A stretch of DNA of 64,000 nucleotides, taken from NCBI RefSeq assembly GCF_012271765.1, contig NZ_VRKO01000003.1, positions 1 to 64,000 of the forward strand, written 5' to 3'. Origin of the DNA: Erwinia rhapontici (GTDB lineage Bacteria; Pseudomonadota; Gammaproteobacteria; Enterobacterales; Enterobacteriaceae). The notes under the pieces were generated by a model, which searched no databases, was not told the DNA's origin, and worked only from the letters and a program-made list of their open reading frames with translations. Positions 8,771 to 16,542 of this stretch are shown here, piece by piece (within the stretch, counting starts at the first letter, position 1; every line of letters begins with the position of its first letter). A program made the translations under genes and the position numbers.

Positions 8771-9528
8771 AGCCTTTACAGGTATTGGCCGCGGGCAGCC
8801 TGCGTCACGTCTGGCCAGGCGTGGTAAGTGCATTCCAGCACTATTATCCGGCGGGGATAGAAACGCAGTTCGGTCCAGCCGGAATACTGCGTCAGCGTAT
8901 AGAGCAAGGTGAGGCCTGCGATTTGTTCGTCTCTGCCAGTATTGCCCATCCGCAGACACTGTTACAGGCAGGGCTGGCACAAAGGACAGGCGTATTCTGC
9001 CATAACTTTTTGTGCCTGAACGTTCGCAGCGATAGCGTCGATTCGGCGGCTGAGTGGCTCGATCTGTTGCGCAATCCTGCTCTGCGTCTCGCCACCTCAA
9101 CACCTGGCTGCGATCCCTGTGGCGATTACGCCTGGCAGCTATTCGAACGTATTGGACAGCATGAGACTGAACTGGGCCAACGGTTAAAGCAGCGTGCGAT
9201 GCCACTGGTCGGTGGAAAGGATTCCGTACCCGTACCTCCGGGGATGCAGGCTTCAGTCTGGTTGATAAAGTCAGGGCAGGCCGATCTCTTTATTGGCTAC
9301 CGCAGCTATGCGCATCTTCTACAGGCGAATGAGGGTATTACGACGTTGTTGATACCTGAGGCGTGGCAAACTCGCGCTGACTATGGCTATGCTGTTTGTC
9401 AGCCCGCAGGCCACAAGCTCGCTGAGCTGTTGTTAACTTGTGAGGGACAGGAGATTTTCGTCAAGGCGGGGTTTGGTACGATTAAAACGGAGGGGCCAGA
9501 TATGTCGGCCCCTCCTGCTAAACACTAG
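8767..9528 (+). CDS. ModA-like substrate-binding domain protein without signal peptide
   Basis: 253 residues. The start [16 protein letters not shown] and [23 protein letters not shown] follow the ModA pattern (AAGSL, GxSGxLxxQIxxGxPxDvFxSA), the molybdate/tungstate-binding periplasmic family. There is no hydrophobic leader: the conserved first strand begins at residue 5, so the product is predicted cytoplasmic, unlike classic ModA. It overlaps the upstream binding-protein gene by 4 bp and is surely co-transcribed. The last residues (about [13 protein letters not shown]) are encoded by the tyrA terminator hairpin, and the TAG stop shares a CTAG palindrome with the convergent tyrA stop. It could be a molybdate buffer or sensor, or a subunit with an unknown ligand; function not known. 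Confidence 0.75.
   Translation: MKPLQVLAAGSLRHVWPGVVSAFQHYYPAGIETQFGPAGILRQRIEQGEACDLFVSASIAHPQTLLQAGLAQRTGVFCHNFLCLNVRSDSVDSAAEWLDLLRNPALRLATSTPGCDPCGDYAWQLFERIGQHETELGQRLKQRAMPLVGGKDSVPVPPGMQASVWLIKSGQADLFIGYRSYAHLLQANEGITTLLIPEAWQTRADYGYAVCQPAGHKLAELLLTCEGQEIFVKAGFGTIKTEGPDMSAPPAKH
9480..9515 (-). terminator. aroF-tyrA operon terminator inside the ModA-like gene
   Basis: Perfect 9-bp stem GGAGGGGCC/GGCCCCTCC (9489-9497 with 9507-9515), 9-nt loop, then GTTTTAAT on the minus strand. It begins 9 bp past the tyrA stop and lies within the coding end of the convergent gene. Confidence 0.75.
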
Positions 9529-10646
9529 GGTCTGCTGTCATTTGCCTGACGCAGTAACGTGCGGCTTTCTGCCTGGAAGCGTTTCGCGTGGTCGCCAAAC
9601 CAATGCTCTACCCGGCGGAAGCTGTCGATAAACGCCTGCTTATCGCCCTGCTCCAGCAACTTTATTGCCTCTCCAAACCGCTTATAATACCGTTTGATCA
9701 GGGCCAGATTGCTTTCTGAAGACATAATAATGTCGGCGTAGAGCTGTGGATCCTGAGCAAACAGGCGTCCGACCATCGCCAGCTCCAGTCGATAGATCGG
9801 TGATGAAAGCGCCAGCAGTTGGTCCAGTTGAACATTTTCTTCTGCCAGGTGCAGACCATAAGCAAACGTAGCGAAGTGGCGCAATGCCTGAATAAACGCC
9901 ATGTTCTGGTCATGCTCCACGGCACTGATACGGTGCAGGCGTGCGCCCCATACCTGAATCTGTTCCAGGAACCACTGATAGGCTTCCGGCTGACGACCAT
10001 CACACCACACCACCACCTGCTTCGCCAGGCTGCCGCTATCCGGGCCGAACATGGGGTGTAACCCCAGCACCGGTCCTGCATGCGCGGCCAGCATGGCCTG
10101 CAACGGTTTATTTTTCACCGAGGCCAGATCCACCAGGATGCAATCCTGCGGCAGCGGAGGCAGCTCACCAATAACCTGCTCGGTCAGATGGATAGGAACA
10201 CTAATAATCACCATGCCCGCGTTGGCCAGCATCGCTTCTGCGTTATCCCAGTCACCTTTATCGAGGATCTGTACCTGATAACCCGACAGGGTAAGCATCT
10301 TCTCAAACAGACGCCCCATCTGCCCCTTACCGCCAACAATCACTACCGGACGCAGTTCGGGACAGAGGGTTTTAAAGCCCTTATCGTTTTCGCTGGTGTA
10401 GGATTCACGCATCACGCGGCGCAGAACATCCTCGATCAGATCGGGAGGCACGCCCAGCAACTCCGCTTCATGACGGCGTGAGGCCAGCATCGTGGCCTCA
10501 CGCTCAGGAACATAAATCGGTAACCCGTAGCGGCTTTTTACCTCGCCGACTTCGGCGACCAGCGTCAGCCGTTTCGCCAGCAGATCCAATAGCGCTTTAT
10601 CGACTTCATCAATTTGATCGCGTAACGCGGTCAGTTCAGCCACCAT
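9525..10646 (-). CDS. tyrA: Bifunctional chorismate mutase/prephenate dehydrogenase TyrA
   Basis: 373-residue T-protein. The chorismate mutase helix domain (about 1-90) feeds the NAD-dependent prephenate dehydrogenase domain (about 98-373), which makes 4-hydroxyphenylpyruvate for tyrosine. The dinucleotide motif reads [11 protein letters not shown] (101-111), and [10 protein letters not shown] is the conserved prephenate site segment. Length equals the E. coli enzyme. It lies 15 bp downstream of aroF in the same direction and forms the tyr operon, presumably controlled by TyrR boxes upstream of aroF. Its stop codon overlaps the stop of the convergent ModA-like gene. Confidence 0.98.
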   Translation of the reverse strand: MVAELTALRDQIDEVDKALLDLLAKRLTLVAEVGEVKSRYGLPIYVPEREATMLASRRHEAELLGVPPDLIEDVLRRVMRESYTSENDKGFKTLCPELRPVVIVGGKGQMGRLFEKMLTLSGYQVQILDKGDWDNAEAMLANAGMVIISVPIHLTEQVIGELPPLPQDCILVDLASVKNKPLQAMLAAHAGPVLGLHPMFGPDSGSLAKQVVVWCDGRQPEAYQWFLEQIQVWGARLHRISAVEHDQNMAFIQALRHFATFAYGLHLAEENVQLDQLLALSSPIYRLELAMVGRLFAQDPQLYADIIMSSESNLALIKRYYKRFGEAIKLLEQGDKQAFIDSFRRVEHWFGDHAKRFQAESRTLLRQANDSRP

Positions 10647-10661
10647 AACTCATTAACCCTC

Positions 10662-11732
10662 TTACGACAGACGCGCCGCCAGTACTCCGGTCAAATCCTG
10701 ATGAATTTCACGCAGCAGGGTTTCCGTTGTTTCCCAGTTAATGCAGGCATCGGTAACGGAAACGCCGTAGCGCATATCACTGCGCGGCTGCTCAGAAGAC
10801 TGGTTGCCTTCGTGAATGTTACTTTCCAGCATCAGACCCATAATTGAACGGTTGCCATCTTTAATCTGCGCAACGGCAGACTCGGCCACGCCGGACTGGC
10901 GACGAAAATCTTTATTAGAATTGCCATGACTGCAATCTATCATCAAGGAAGGACGGAGTCCCGCCTGCTGCATCTCTTTTTCGCACTGCGCCACATCGGC
11001 CGGACCGTAGTTCGGGCTTTTCCCACCGCGCAGGATCACATGCCCGTCAGGATTACCCTGGGTTTGCAGCAGGCACACCTGCCCTGCCTGGTTGATACCC
11101 ACGAAACGGTGTGGCATCGCGGCTGCACGCATTGCATTAATCGCGGTGCCAAGACTGCCATCGGTACCATTTTTGAAGCCTACCGGCATTGAGAGGCCCG
11201 ACGCCATTTCGCGGTGTGTCTGCGATTCGGTGGTACGTGCACCGATGGCCGACCAACTGAACAGATCGCCAAGGTATTGCGGGCTGTTTGGATCCAGCGC
11301 TTCCGTTGCCAGTGGCAAGCCCATCTCCACCAGATTCAACAGTAGCTGACGTGCAATATGGAGGCCAGCTTCCATATCAAAGGTGTTATCCATATGCGGA
11401 TCGTTGATCAGACCTTTCCAGCCAACCGTGGTACGTGGCTTTTCAAAGTAGACGCGCATCACAATGTAGAGCTGGTCTTCCACCTGGTCCGCCAGTGCTT
11501 TCAAATCGCGGGCATAGGCCAGTGCAGCCTCAGTATCGTGGATAGAACAAGGGCCACAGACCACCAGCAAGCGATGATCTTTTCCGCTGATGATATCGGA
11601 AATAGTCTGACGTGAAGCGGCAATCTGCCCTTCCAGTACGCTGTTCAGCGGGAACTGTTTTTTCAGTTCTTCCGGGGTAATCAGAATCTGTTCATCAGCG
11701 ATGTGAACGTTATTCAGCGCATCTTTTTGCAT
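10662..11732 (-). CDS. aroF: DAHP synthase AroF (tyrosine-sensitive)
   Basis: 356 residues, the length of E. coli AroF. It condenses phosphoenolpyruvate with erythrose 4-phosphate, the first step of the shikimate pathway. Conserved blocks include VCGPCSIHD, RVYFEKPRTT and DCSHGNSNKD. The start chosen is MQKDALNNVHIADEQ, as in E. coli; the frame stays open another 41 codons upstream, but that part has no family similarity and would overlap the promoter. It is first in the aroF-tyrA operon, which together with upstream TyrR-like boxes identifies it as the tyrosine-regulated isozyme. Confidence 0.96.
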   Translation of the reverse strand: MQKDALNNVHIADEQILITPEELKKQFPLNSVLEGQIAASRQTISDIISGKDHRLLVVCGPCSIHDTEAALAYARDLKALADQVEDQLYIVMRVYFEKPRTTVGWKGLINDPHMDNTFDMEAGLHIARQLLLNLVEMGLPLATEALDPNSPQYLGDLFSWSAIGARTTESQTHREMASGLSMPVGFKNGTDGSLGTAINAMRAAAMPHRFVGINQAGQVCLLQTQGNPDGHVILRGGKSPNYGPADVAQCEKEMQQAGLRPSLMIDCSHGNSNKDFRRQSGVAESAVAQIKDGNRSIMGLMLESNIHEGNQSSEQPRSDMRYGVSVTDACINWETTETLLREIHQDLTGVLAARLS

Positions 11733-11787
11733 GATCGTCATCCTGGTCATTCGATTAATAGGGGTCCTCAGTGAGGTTGCTGACAAC

Positions 11788-11805
11788 TGTACCAGAATGC
11801 GTACA
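11788..11805 (-). promoter_or_regulatory. TyrR-like box nearest aroF
   Basis: TGTACC-N6-CGTACA, a dyad matching the essential G and C of the TyrR box (TGTAAA-N6-TTTACA). It starts 56 bp upstream of the aroF start, in the promoter zone. Confidence 0.6.
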
Positions 11806-11821
11806 TAAAACAATATAGTGA

Positions 11822-11839
11822 TGTACAGATTTATTACCA
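11822..11839 (-). promoter_or_regulatory. Second TyrR-like box
   Basis: TGTACA-N6-TTACCA keeps the invariant G and C 14 bp apart. It is centred 34 bp upstream of the first box. A weaker match by itself. Confidence 0.45.
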
Positions 11840-11928
11840 CAGAGAAGAAAGCCACACCAATAAAACAATTTAAATAAATAAATACAATAAGTTAAAGAAT
11901 AACCCTCAAAATACACCATACCTCAAAC

Positions 11929-11946
11929 TGTAATTATATATTTACA
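11929..11946 (-). promoter_or_regulatory. Distal TyrR-like box (strong match)
   Basis: TGTAAT-N6-TTTACA, one mismatch from the TyrR consensus, about 200 bp upstream of aroF and 100 bp upstream of the divergent acetyltransferase gene at 12048. E. coli aroF also has three boxes. The rest of the A/T-rich 315-bp gap (11733-12047) shows no other feature I can name. Confidence 0.6.
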
Positions 11947-12047
11947 GTTAGTATTTCAACATCAAAAAAAGCCAATCATTTCCAATACCTGCCCTCCTGA
12001 GAGGCGCTATAATTTTTGTCCGTCAGGAAAATAATTCAGAGTGAATC

Positions 12048-12575
12048 ATGAAAATAGTCATACGCCCATTCGAAAACAGTGATGCTGTAGCCTTCGTCGA
12101 GGCCGTCAGGGAGTCACTGAAGAGTTTAATACCGTGGATGGCATGGGCCCATGAAGATTACACAGCCGAGGAAGCACTTAAGTGGTTCAGCTACACCCAT
12201 TTACAGCGCCGTCAGGGCGTAGCGAATGAATGCGGGCTGTTTACAGAAGACGGGCGGCTTCTGGGGGGCGTGGGGCTGCGTTACAGCAGCGGACCCGATA
12301 TCCCTGCCGCTCTTGGTTACTGGGTACGACGTAGCGAACAGCGTAAAGGTATTGCCCGTCAGGCTGTGTGCCAGATTGCAGCGCAGGCTTTTGAGCAACC
12401 GGATATTGACGTCATCGAAATCCTGGCGGCTGAAAGCAATATCGCCAGCCGCGCTGTTGCCACCCGCGTAGGCGCAGAGCTGATTGCCATACGCTACGGG
12501 CTTATCGTATTAAAGAGTGGGCCAATTAACACTGCCATCTATCGGCTTTACCGCCCGCATCAGGTTGCCGAGTGA
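12048..12575 (+). CDS. GNAT acetyltransferase, RimJ/RimL type
   Basis: 175 residues. The Gcn5-related acetyltransferase pattern is visible: IRPFENSDAVAFVEAV at the start, LGYWVRRSEQRKGIARQAV as the acetyl-CoA pyrophosphate loop (R/Q-x-x-G-x-G/A type), and ESNIASRAVATRVGAE as the typical late helix. Members of the RimJ/RimL branch acetylate protein N-termini or small amines; the substrate is unknown. Its last 66 bp overlap the 3' end of a second, convergent acetyltransferase gene. Confidence 0.8.
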   Translation: MKIVIRPFENSDAVAFVEAVRESLKSLIPWMAWAHEDYTAEEALKWFSYTHLQRRQGVANECGLFTEDGRLLGGVGLRYSSGPDIPAALGYWVRRSEQRKGIARQAVCQIAAQAFEQPDIDVIEILAAESNIASRAVATRVGAELIAIRYGLIVLKSGPINTAIYRLYRPHQVAE

Positions 12576-13256
12576 CTGACGCTGCTGCCCGCTGGCATCA
12601 ATATTCTCTGCAGAAAGCCACTGAACCAGCGCCTGATTGATCGCAGGCCACTCACTATCAATAATCGAGAACCAGTCTGAATCCCGTGAACGCCCTTTGC
12701 GTGCCATCATTTGACGAAAGGTTCCTTCCCAGGTAAACCCCATACGCAGTGCCGCCTGACGTGAAGGCTCGTTCAGAGAGTCGCACTTCCATTCACAGCG
12801 ACGATATCCCAGCGTAAAGGCATTGTTGATCATCAGCCAAAGCGCTTCCGTACCGATCACCGTGCGTTTCATCAGAGGTGACCAGGTGACACCACCAATC
12901 TCCAACACGCCGTTAGACGGATCGATGCGTAAATACGATACCAGACCGACAGGCTTATCACGCCTTGCACAAAAGAGGGTAAAGGTCACAAAGCCGTTCT
13001 CGGCTGCACGCTGACTGAGCCAGATACGAAAGGCCTCCAGCGATTCAGGACGTTCTTCGGTCAGCCAGGTCCAGTCCCGACCATCGGGCGCTGAAGCATA
13101 GGCCGTATAAAGATCCTCGCAATGAAGCTCAACATTCAGGGGTTCCAGCCGGCAGTAAATGCCGACCATTCGGTTTGCTTCTGGTACCGACACTGATTGC
13201 CAATAAGGCAATGCCGGACCGACAGGTTGACCAAATTCATTCATACGCTGCGTCAT
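12510..13256 (-). CDS. GNAT family N-acetyltransferase
   Basis: 248 residues, a longer RimJ/RimL-like acetyltransferase. Recognisable parts are PVGLVSYLRIDPSNGVLEIGGVTWSP and the helix CDSLNEPSRQAALRMGFTWEGTFRQ, which is characteristic of this COG1670 branch. The start at 13256 has an ideal AGGAG site 6 nt upstream; a second ATG four codons in is possible. Substrate unknown. It converges on and overlaps another acetyltransferase gene by 66 bp, which is unusual for two members of the same superfamily. Confidence 0.8.
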   Translation of the reverse strand: MTQRMNEFGQPVGPALPYWQSVSVPEANRMVGIYCRLEPLNVELHCEDLYTAYASAPDGRDWTWLTEERPESLEAFRIWLSQRAAENGFVTFTLFCARRDKPVGLVSYLRIDPSNGVLEIGGVTWSPLMKRTVIGTEALWLMINNAFTLGYRRCEWKCDSLNEPSRQAALRMGFTWEGTFRQMMARKGRSRDSDWFSIIDSEWPAINQALVQWLSAENIDASGQQRQSLGNLMRAVKPIDGSVNWPTL

Positions 13257-13364
13257 GTCTCTCTCCTTAATCTGCGTTAATTTTCAGCTTAGAAATAACT
13301 TTAGCGGCTTGCCAGCATCATGACTGTGCAGTAGCATCCTTTTTTACCTGCACAGGAAACACTC

Positions 13365-14045
13365 ATGATCCGTTTAGCTCTGGTTGGTGACTATCGCCCC
13401 GATGCCGTTGCGCATCAGGCCATTCCAAAAGCAGTTCAACTTGCCTCACACGCCCTTCAGCTCAATGTCAGCCCACAGTGGCTTCCCACTGAATCCATCA
13501 CCGACAGCGGTGTTTTACAGGAATATGATGCCCTGTGGCTGACGCCGGGTAGTCCGTATAGTAACGACGAGGGGGCATTCCTCACTCTTCGTTATGCCCG
13601 GGAAAACAACGTGCCCTTTCTCGGCTCCTGCGGGGGGTTTCAGTATGCCATTGTTGAGTACGCGCGTAATGTCATGGGTTGGAGCGATGCAGGACATGCC
13701 GAAACCGACAGTGGTGGGCGTCTGGTGATCGCGCCATTAAGCTGTTCGCTGGTCGAAAAAACCGGGGATATTGTGATTGAACCTGGCTCGCTTCTGGCAC
13801 AGGCTTACGGTAAGACAGAAATCAGCGAAGGGTATCACTGTAACTTTGGCGTCAACCCGGATTTTGTTGCCGATCTAAAAACGTATCCGCTGCGACTGAC
13901 AGCCTGGGATCGTGAGGGGGATGTGCGGGCAATGGAACTTCCGGGACATAAATTCTATGCCGCTACATTATTCCAGTCCGAACGCGCTGCACTGCGTGAT
14001 GAGCTGTCGCCACTGGTCGTCGAACTGCTGCGCGCGGCCAGATAA
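13365..14045 (+). CDS. Class I glutamine amidotransferase-like protein (CTP synthase C-terminal-related)
   Basis: 226 residues resembling the amidotransferase half of CTP synthase. The nucleophile elbow is FLGSCGGFQYAIVEYARNV, with Cys89 in place. The C-terminal motif, where CTP synthase and relatives carry FHPE, reads ATLFQSE, so the catalytic His appears to be Gln. An AGGAAA ribosome site precedes the ATG. There is no synthetase domain in this protein, so if active it is not a normal CTP synthase. The family also occurs as a selenoprotein in other bacteria; here the position is ordinary Cys. Role unknown. Confidence 0.75.
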   Translation: MIRLALVGDYRPDAVAHQAIPKAVQLASHALQLNVSPQWLPTESITDSGVLQEYDALWLTPGSPYSNDEGAFLTLRYARENNVPFLGSCGGFQYAIVEYARNVMGWSDAGHAETDSGGRLVIAPLSCSLVEKTGDIVIEPGSLLAQAYGKTEISEGYHCNFGVNPDFVADLKTYPLRLTAWDREGDVRAMELPGHKFYAATLFQSERAALRDELSPLVVELLRAAR

Positions 14046-14050
14046 TGATG

Positions 14051-14080
14051 CTGCCTCGCCCGCGATAGCCGACGAGGCAG
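14051..14080. terminator. Hairpin between convergent genes
   Basis: CTGCCTCG (14051-14058) pairs perfectly with CGAGGCAG (14073-14080), 14-nt loop. It lies between the amidotransferase-like gene and yfiB. No clear T-run on either strand, so termination is only possible. Confidence 0.4.
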
Positions 14081-14097
14081 AGTCTCTTTAGACTGCT

Positions 14098-14583
14098 TCA
14101 GGGGGCGGTGATAACGACCGCTACACGACGATTTTCTGCCCGGCCCTGTGATGTTTTGTTGCTCTGTACCTGGTCGCTGTCACCCAACCCCCGGGTCGTG
14201 ATATTGCTGCGTGCTACACCGGCTCCGCTTGCCCAGGCATCGGCTACCGCGTTGGCACGCTTCAGTGACAACGCCTCGTTATATTTCTCATCACCATAGT
14301 TATCGGTATGCCCATCAAGGCGCGCGTGATGCAGCCCAGTGCTGGAGAGTAACTTAGCCATGCGCTGAACGGTTGCAACACTCTCCGGCGTCAGCTCTGA
14401 CTTATTTTTACCAAACAGGATCTTCTCAGAGATCCCCAACATCCATCCTTCCGGGATTTCACTAAACCCCTGTGATCGCATAGCGCTGATCTGTTCAGGC
14501 GAGAATTTACCCTGAGGTGCGCTCTGGCAGGCCGCCAGTAACAGCACCAATACGAGTCCAGTCATCATTCTTATTTTTTTCAT
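14098..14583 (-). CDS. yfiB: Outer-membrane OmpA-like lipoprotein YfiB
   Basis: 161 residues. A short signal peptide ends in LLAAC (lipidated Cys19), followed by an OmpA-type peptidoglycan-binding domain (about 50-161) with DGHTDNYGDEKYNEALS and the NRRVAVVI end. YfiB sequesters YfiR at the outer membrane and so releases the diguanylate cyclase YfiN. The start at 14583 is preferred because GGGAG lies 5 nt upstream; a GTG at 14604 in frame is less likely. Last gene of yfiR-yfiN-yfiB. Confidence 0.92.
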   Translation of the reverse strand: MKKIRMMTGLVLVLLLAACQSAPQGKFSPEQISAMRSQGFSEIPEGWMLGISEKILFGKNKSELTPESVATVQRMAKLLSSTGLHHARLDGHTDNYGDEKYNEALSLKRANAVADAWASGAGVARSNITTRGLGDSDQVQSNKTSQGRAENRRVAVVITAP

Positions 14584-14603
14584 CATATCTCCCATGATTA
14601 TCA

Positions 14604-15833
14604 CTAAGAAGCAGCACGCTGATGATGCTGCTGCTTCTCCAGATACATACTGCGATCGGCCGCTTCCATCACGCCTTCGGCAGTCGCAGCCTGGCTGGCT
14701 ACCGCACGGCCAATACTTAATGTCATCACCACGGACTCACCGCCCTGAAGATCAATCGGCTCAGCCATGCGCAGATTAATCGCGTCAATCACCGCCTGGA
14801 CTTCATTATCATGGCTGACATTTTCAAGGATCATGGCAAATTCATCCCCCCCAAAACGGCAGACAAGATGGGTGTTTGCAGCACAGTCAGATAATCGCTG
14901 CGCTATCGCCATCAGGACTTCATCTCCCGCTGCATGCCCCCAGGTATCATTGATACCCTTAAAGTTATCCCCATCCATAAACAGCAGCGCAGTATGGGTT
15001 TTACGGGCACTATCACTCAGCACACTGTCCAGTGCACTGCGAAATGCAGCACGATTGGCCAGCCCGGTCAGCGGATCGTGCAGCGCACGCTTCAGCAGAG
15101 AATCTCGCTCCTGTTGCTCACGCAGTTGCCACTTTTCAATTTCGATCAGCAGGCTGTTAAAATCCTCACCGAACACGTGCAGTTCATTAATTTTTGAGGG
15201 AGGAACCCGACGTGAAAAATTACGTGTGGCGCGAATATCATGCACAACGCCGGTCATGCTCCTTAACGCAGCGATCAGCCCACTGAATAAATGACGAGTA
15301 AACAGGAGTGCGACCAGCGAGGCCAGCAGCAAACAGATCGTCAGCACACTGAGGGAGCGGTAGACAAAGTCCGTCACGGTGGCATCTTCGCCTGTTAGCG
15401 TGATATTGCCGACTTTTACCCCATTATGCAGGATGGGTTGCTGTACCGGTTTGGGGAATAACCAGCCGGAGACCGCACGCGCCAGTGGGTCTGTATTCAT
15501 TTCATGTTCATTCCCCTCACCCCAATGGGCAAGTTCATTGCCTTTTATGTCGGTCACCACTGCCGAAGAGAACTGTCCCTGTTTTCCCAGCTCATTCAGG
15601 GTGTCCATCGCGGCATTACCGTCACGAAACACTACTGCAGCTTCCAGGCTGTGGCTGACGGTATAAGCCAGCAGTTGCAGATTCTTATCTGCATACTGAC
15701 GGAATGACAGCATTGAGGTGGCGGAAATAAACAGCCACGCCACGGTCATCGTGGTCACTACGCTGATCACACTGATACGTAACAGCGCATTGCGAAAGCT
15801 GGCCCTGTTGTAATCTGCCGAGGATTTATCCAT
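14604..15833 (-). CDS. dgcN: Membrane diguanylate cyclase DgcN (YfiN)
   Basis: 409 residues: membrane segment (about 18-42), periplasmic sensing domain, second membrane segment (about 160-182), HAMP-type linker and GGDEF domain with GGDEF at 328-332. It makes cyclic-di-GMP and in relatives slows motility and division and promotes biofilm when YfiR repression is lifted. No RxxD product-inhibition site is seen in the usual place before GGDEF. The gene overlaps yfiR by 8 bp and is followed by yfiB, giving the complete three-part YfiBNR switch. Confidence 0.94.
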   Translation of the reverse strand: MDKSSADYNRASFRNALLRISVISVVTTMTVAWLFISATSMLSFRQYADKNLQLLAYTVSHSLEAAVVFRDGNAAMDTLNELGKQGQFSSAVVTDIKGNELAHWGEGNEHEMNTDPLARAVSGWLFPKPVQQPILHNGVKVGNITLTGEDATVTDFVYRSLSVLTICLLLASLVALLFTRHLFSGLIAALRSMTGVVHDIRATRNFSRRVPPSKINELHVFGEDFNSLLIEIEKWQLREQQERDSLLKRALHDPLTGLANRAAFRSALDSVLSDSARKTHTALLFMDGDNFKGINDTWGHAAGDEVLMAIAQRLSDCAANTHLVCRFGGDEFAMILENVSHDNEVQAVIDAINLRMAEPIDLQGGESVVMTLSIGRAVASQAATAEGVMEAADRSMYLEKQQHHQRAAS

Positions 15834-16371
15834 GTCGCTTACTCCCTGAAGATGCCAGCATTAATACATCGGGATGCACCCGAACGCCGCTTCGACCCAG
15901 CGAGTCGAGGTTCACCGAAAAACTCACCCGGTGATTAATAAATTTAAGGCAAAATGCGCTGCCGGTTGCGCACTCAGGGGTTTGTTCAGCAATGGTGAGC
16001 AGCGGGCGCAGCTGATAGCTGTTAATCAGTTCAACCTGCTGTTGCGAAGATTCACGGCCAAAGTAGAGAATATCGCACTGCGAGACCAGCGCCTGTTGTG
16101 CATCCTCTACGGGGATTGCCTGCCAGACAGCAGGAGGGTGCTCAACTGAAGCTGCGGTGAGCGCAGGAGCGAAGTACGCAGAACGAAAGATACACAGACG
16201 GGGAAGCCCGGTAAGGTGTGGCCATCGGGTATAGCTGATAATACCCGCGACGGTCTGGCGCACGTCTGCCGCTGACACACCCGAAGGTGCATCAGTTAAC
16301 GTTTCACTCCTGATCGGCAGAGTGACGCTACTCAGCAAGAGTGGCAGTAACAGCACGCATATTTTCGCCAT
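15826..16371 (-). CDS. yfiR: Periplasmic YfiR repressor of DgcN
   Basis: 181 residues with a Sec signal peptide (about 1-22). YfiR (DUF4154) binds the periplasmic domain of YfiN and keeps it inactive; reducing stress or capture by YfiB relieves this. Four cysteines (60, 99, 134, 141) match the pattern of two disulfides known from the Pseudomonas protein. First gene of the yfiRNB operon. Confidence 0.9.
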   Translation of the reverse strand: MAKICVLLLPLLLSSVTLPIRSETLTDAPSGVSAADVRQTVAGIISYTRWPHLTGLPRLCIFRSAYFAPALTAASVEHPPAVWQAIPVEDAQQALVSQCDILYFGRESSQQQVELINSYQLRPLLTIAEQTPECATGSAFCLKFINHRVSFSVNLDSLGRSGVRVHPDVLMLASSGSKRHG

Positions 16372-16490
16372 GAAACCTCTATCATCCCGGCCATTAATTT
16401 GGCCCCGTCATCACGGGTTTCATCACCCCACCTCTATTCAGAAATATCCTAACATCCTGTGAAACATTCGTCATCATGTGGCAAATGACA

Positions 16491-16514
16491 AAAAAGGCCA
16501 GCCTCACGGCCAGC
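16491..16514 (-). terminator. Weak terminator after the DMT gene
   Basis: On the minus strand GGCC-GTGAGGCT-GGCC is followed by TTTTTT, 30-50 bp after the transporter stop. The stem is only 4-5 bp, so this is tentative. Confidence 0.35.
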
Positions 16515-16542
16515 CCATTATTCATCCCGACTTATTGCTCTC

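Noticed and set aside
9489-9515. Member of the CATG palindrome family seen after mutS and corB
   Set aside because: The stem GGAGGGGCC/GGCCCCTCC looks similar but lacks the CATG centre and the GTAGGGG ends; it is better explained as the tyrA terminator.
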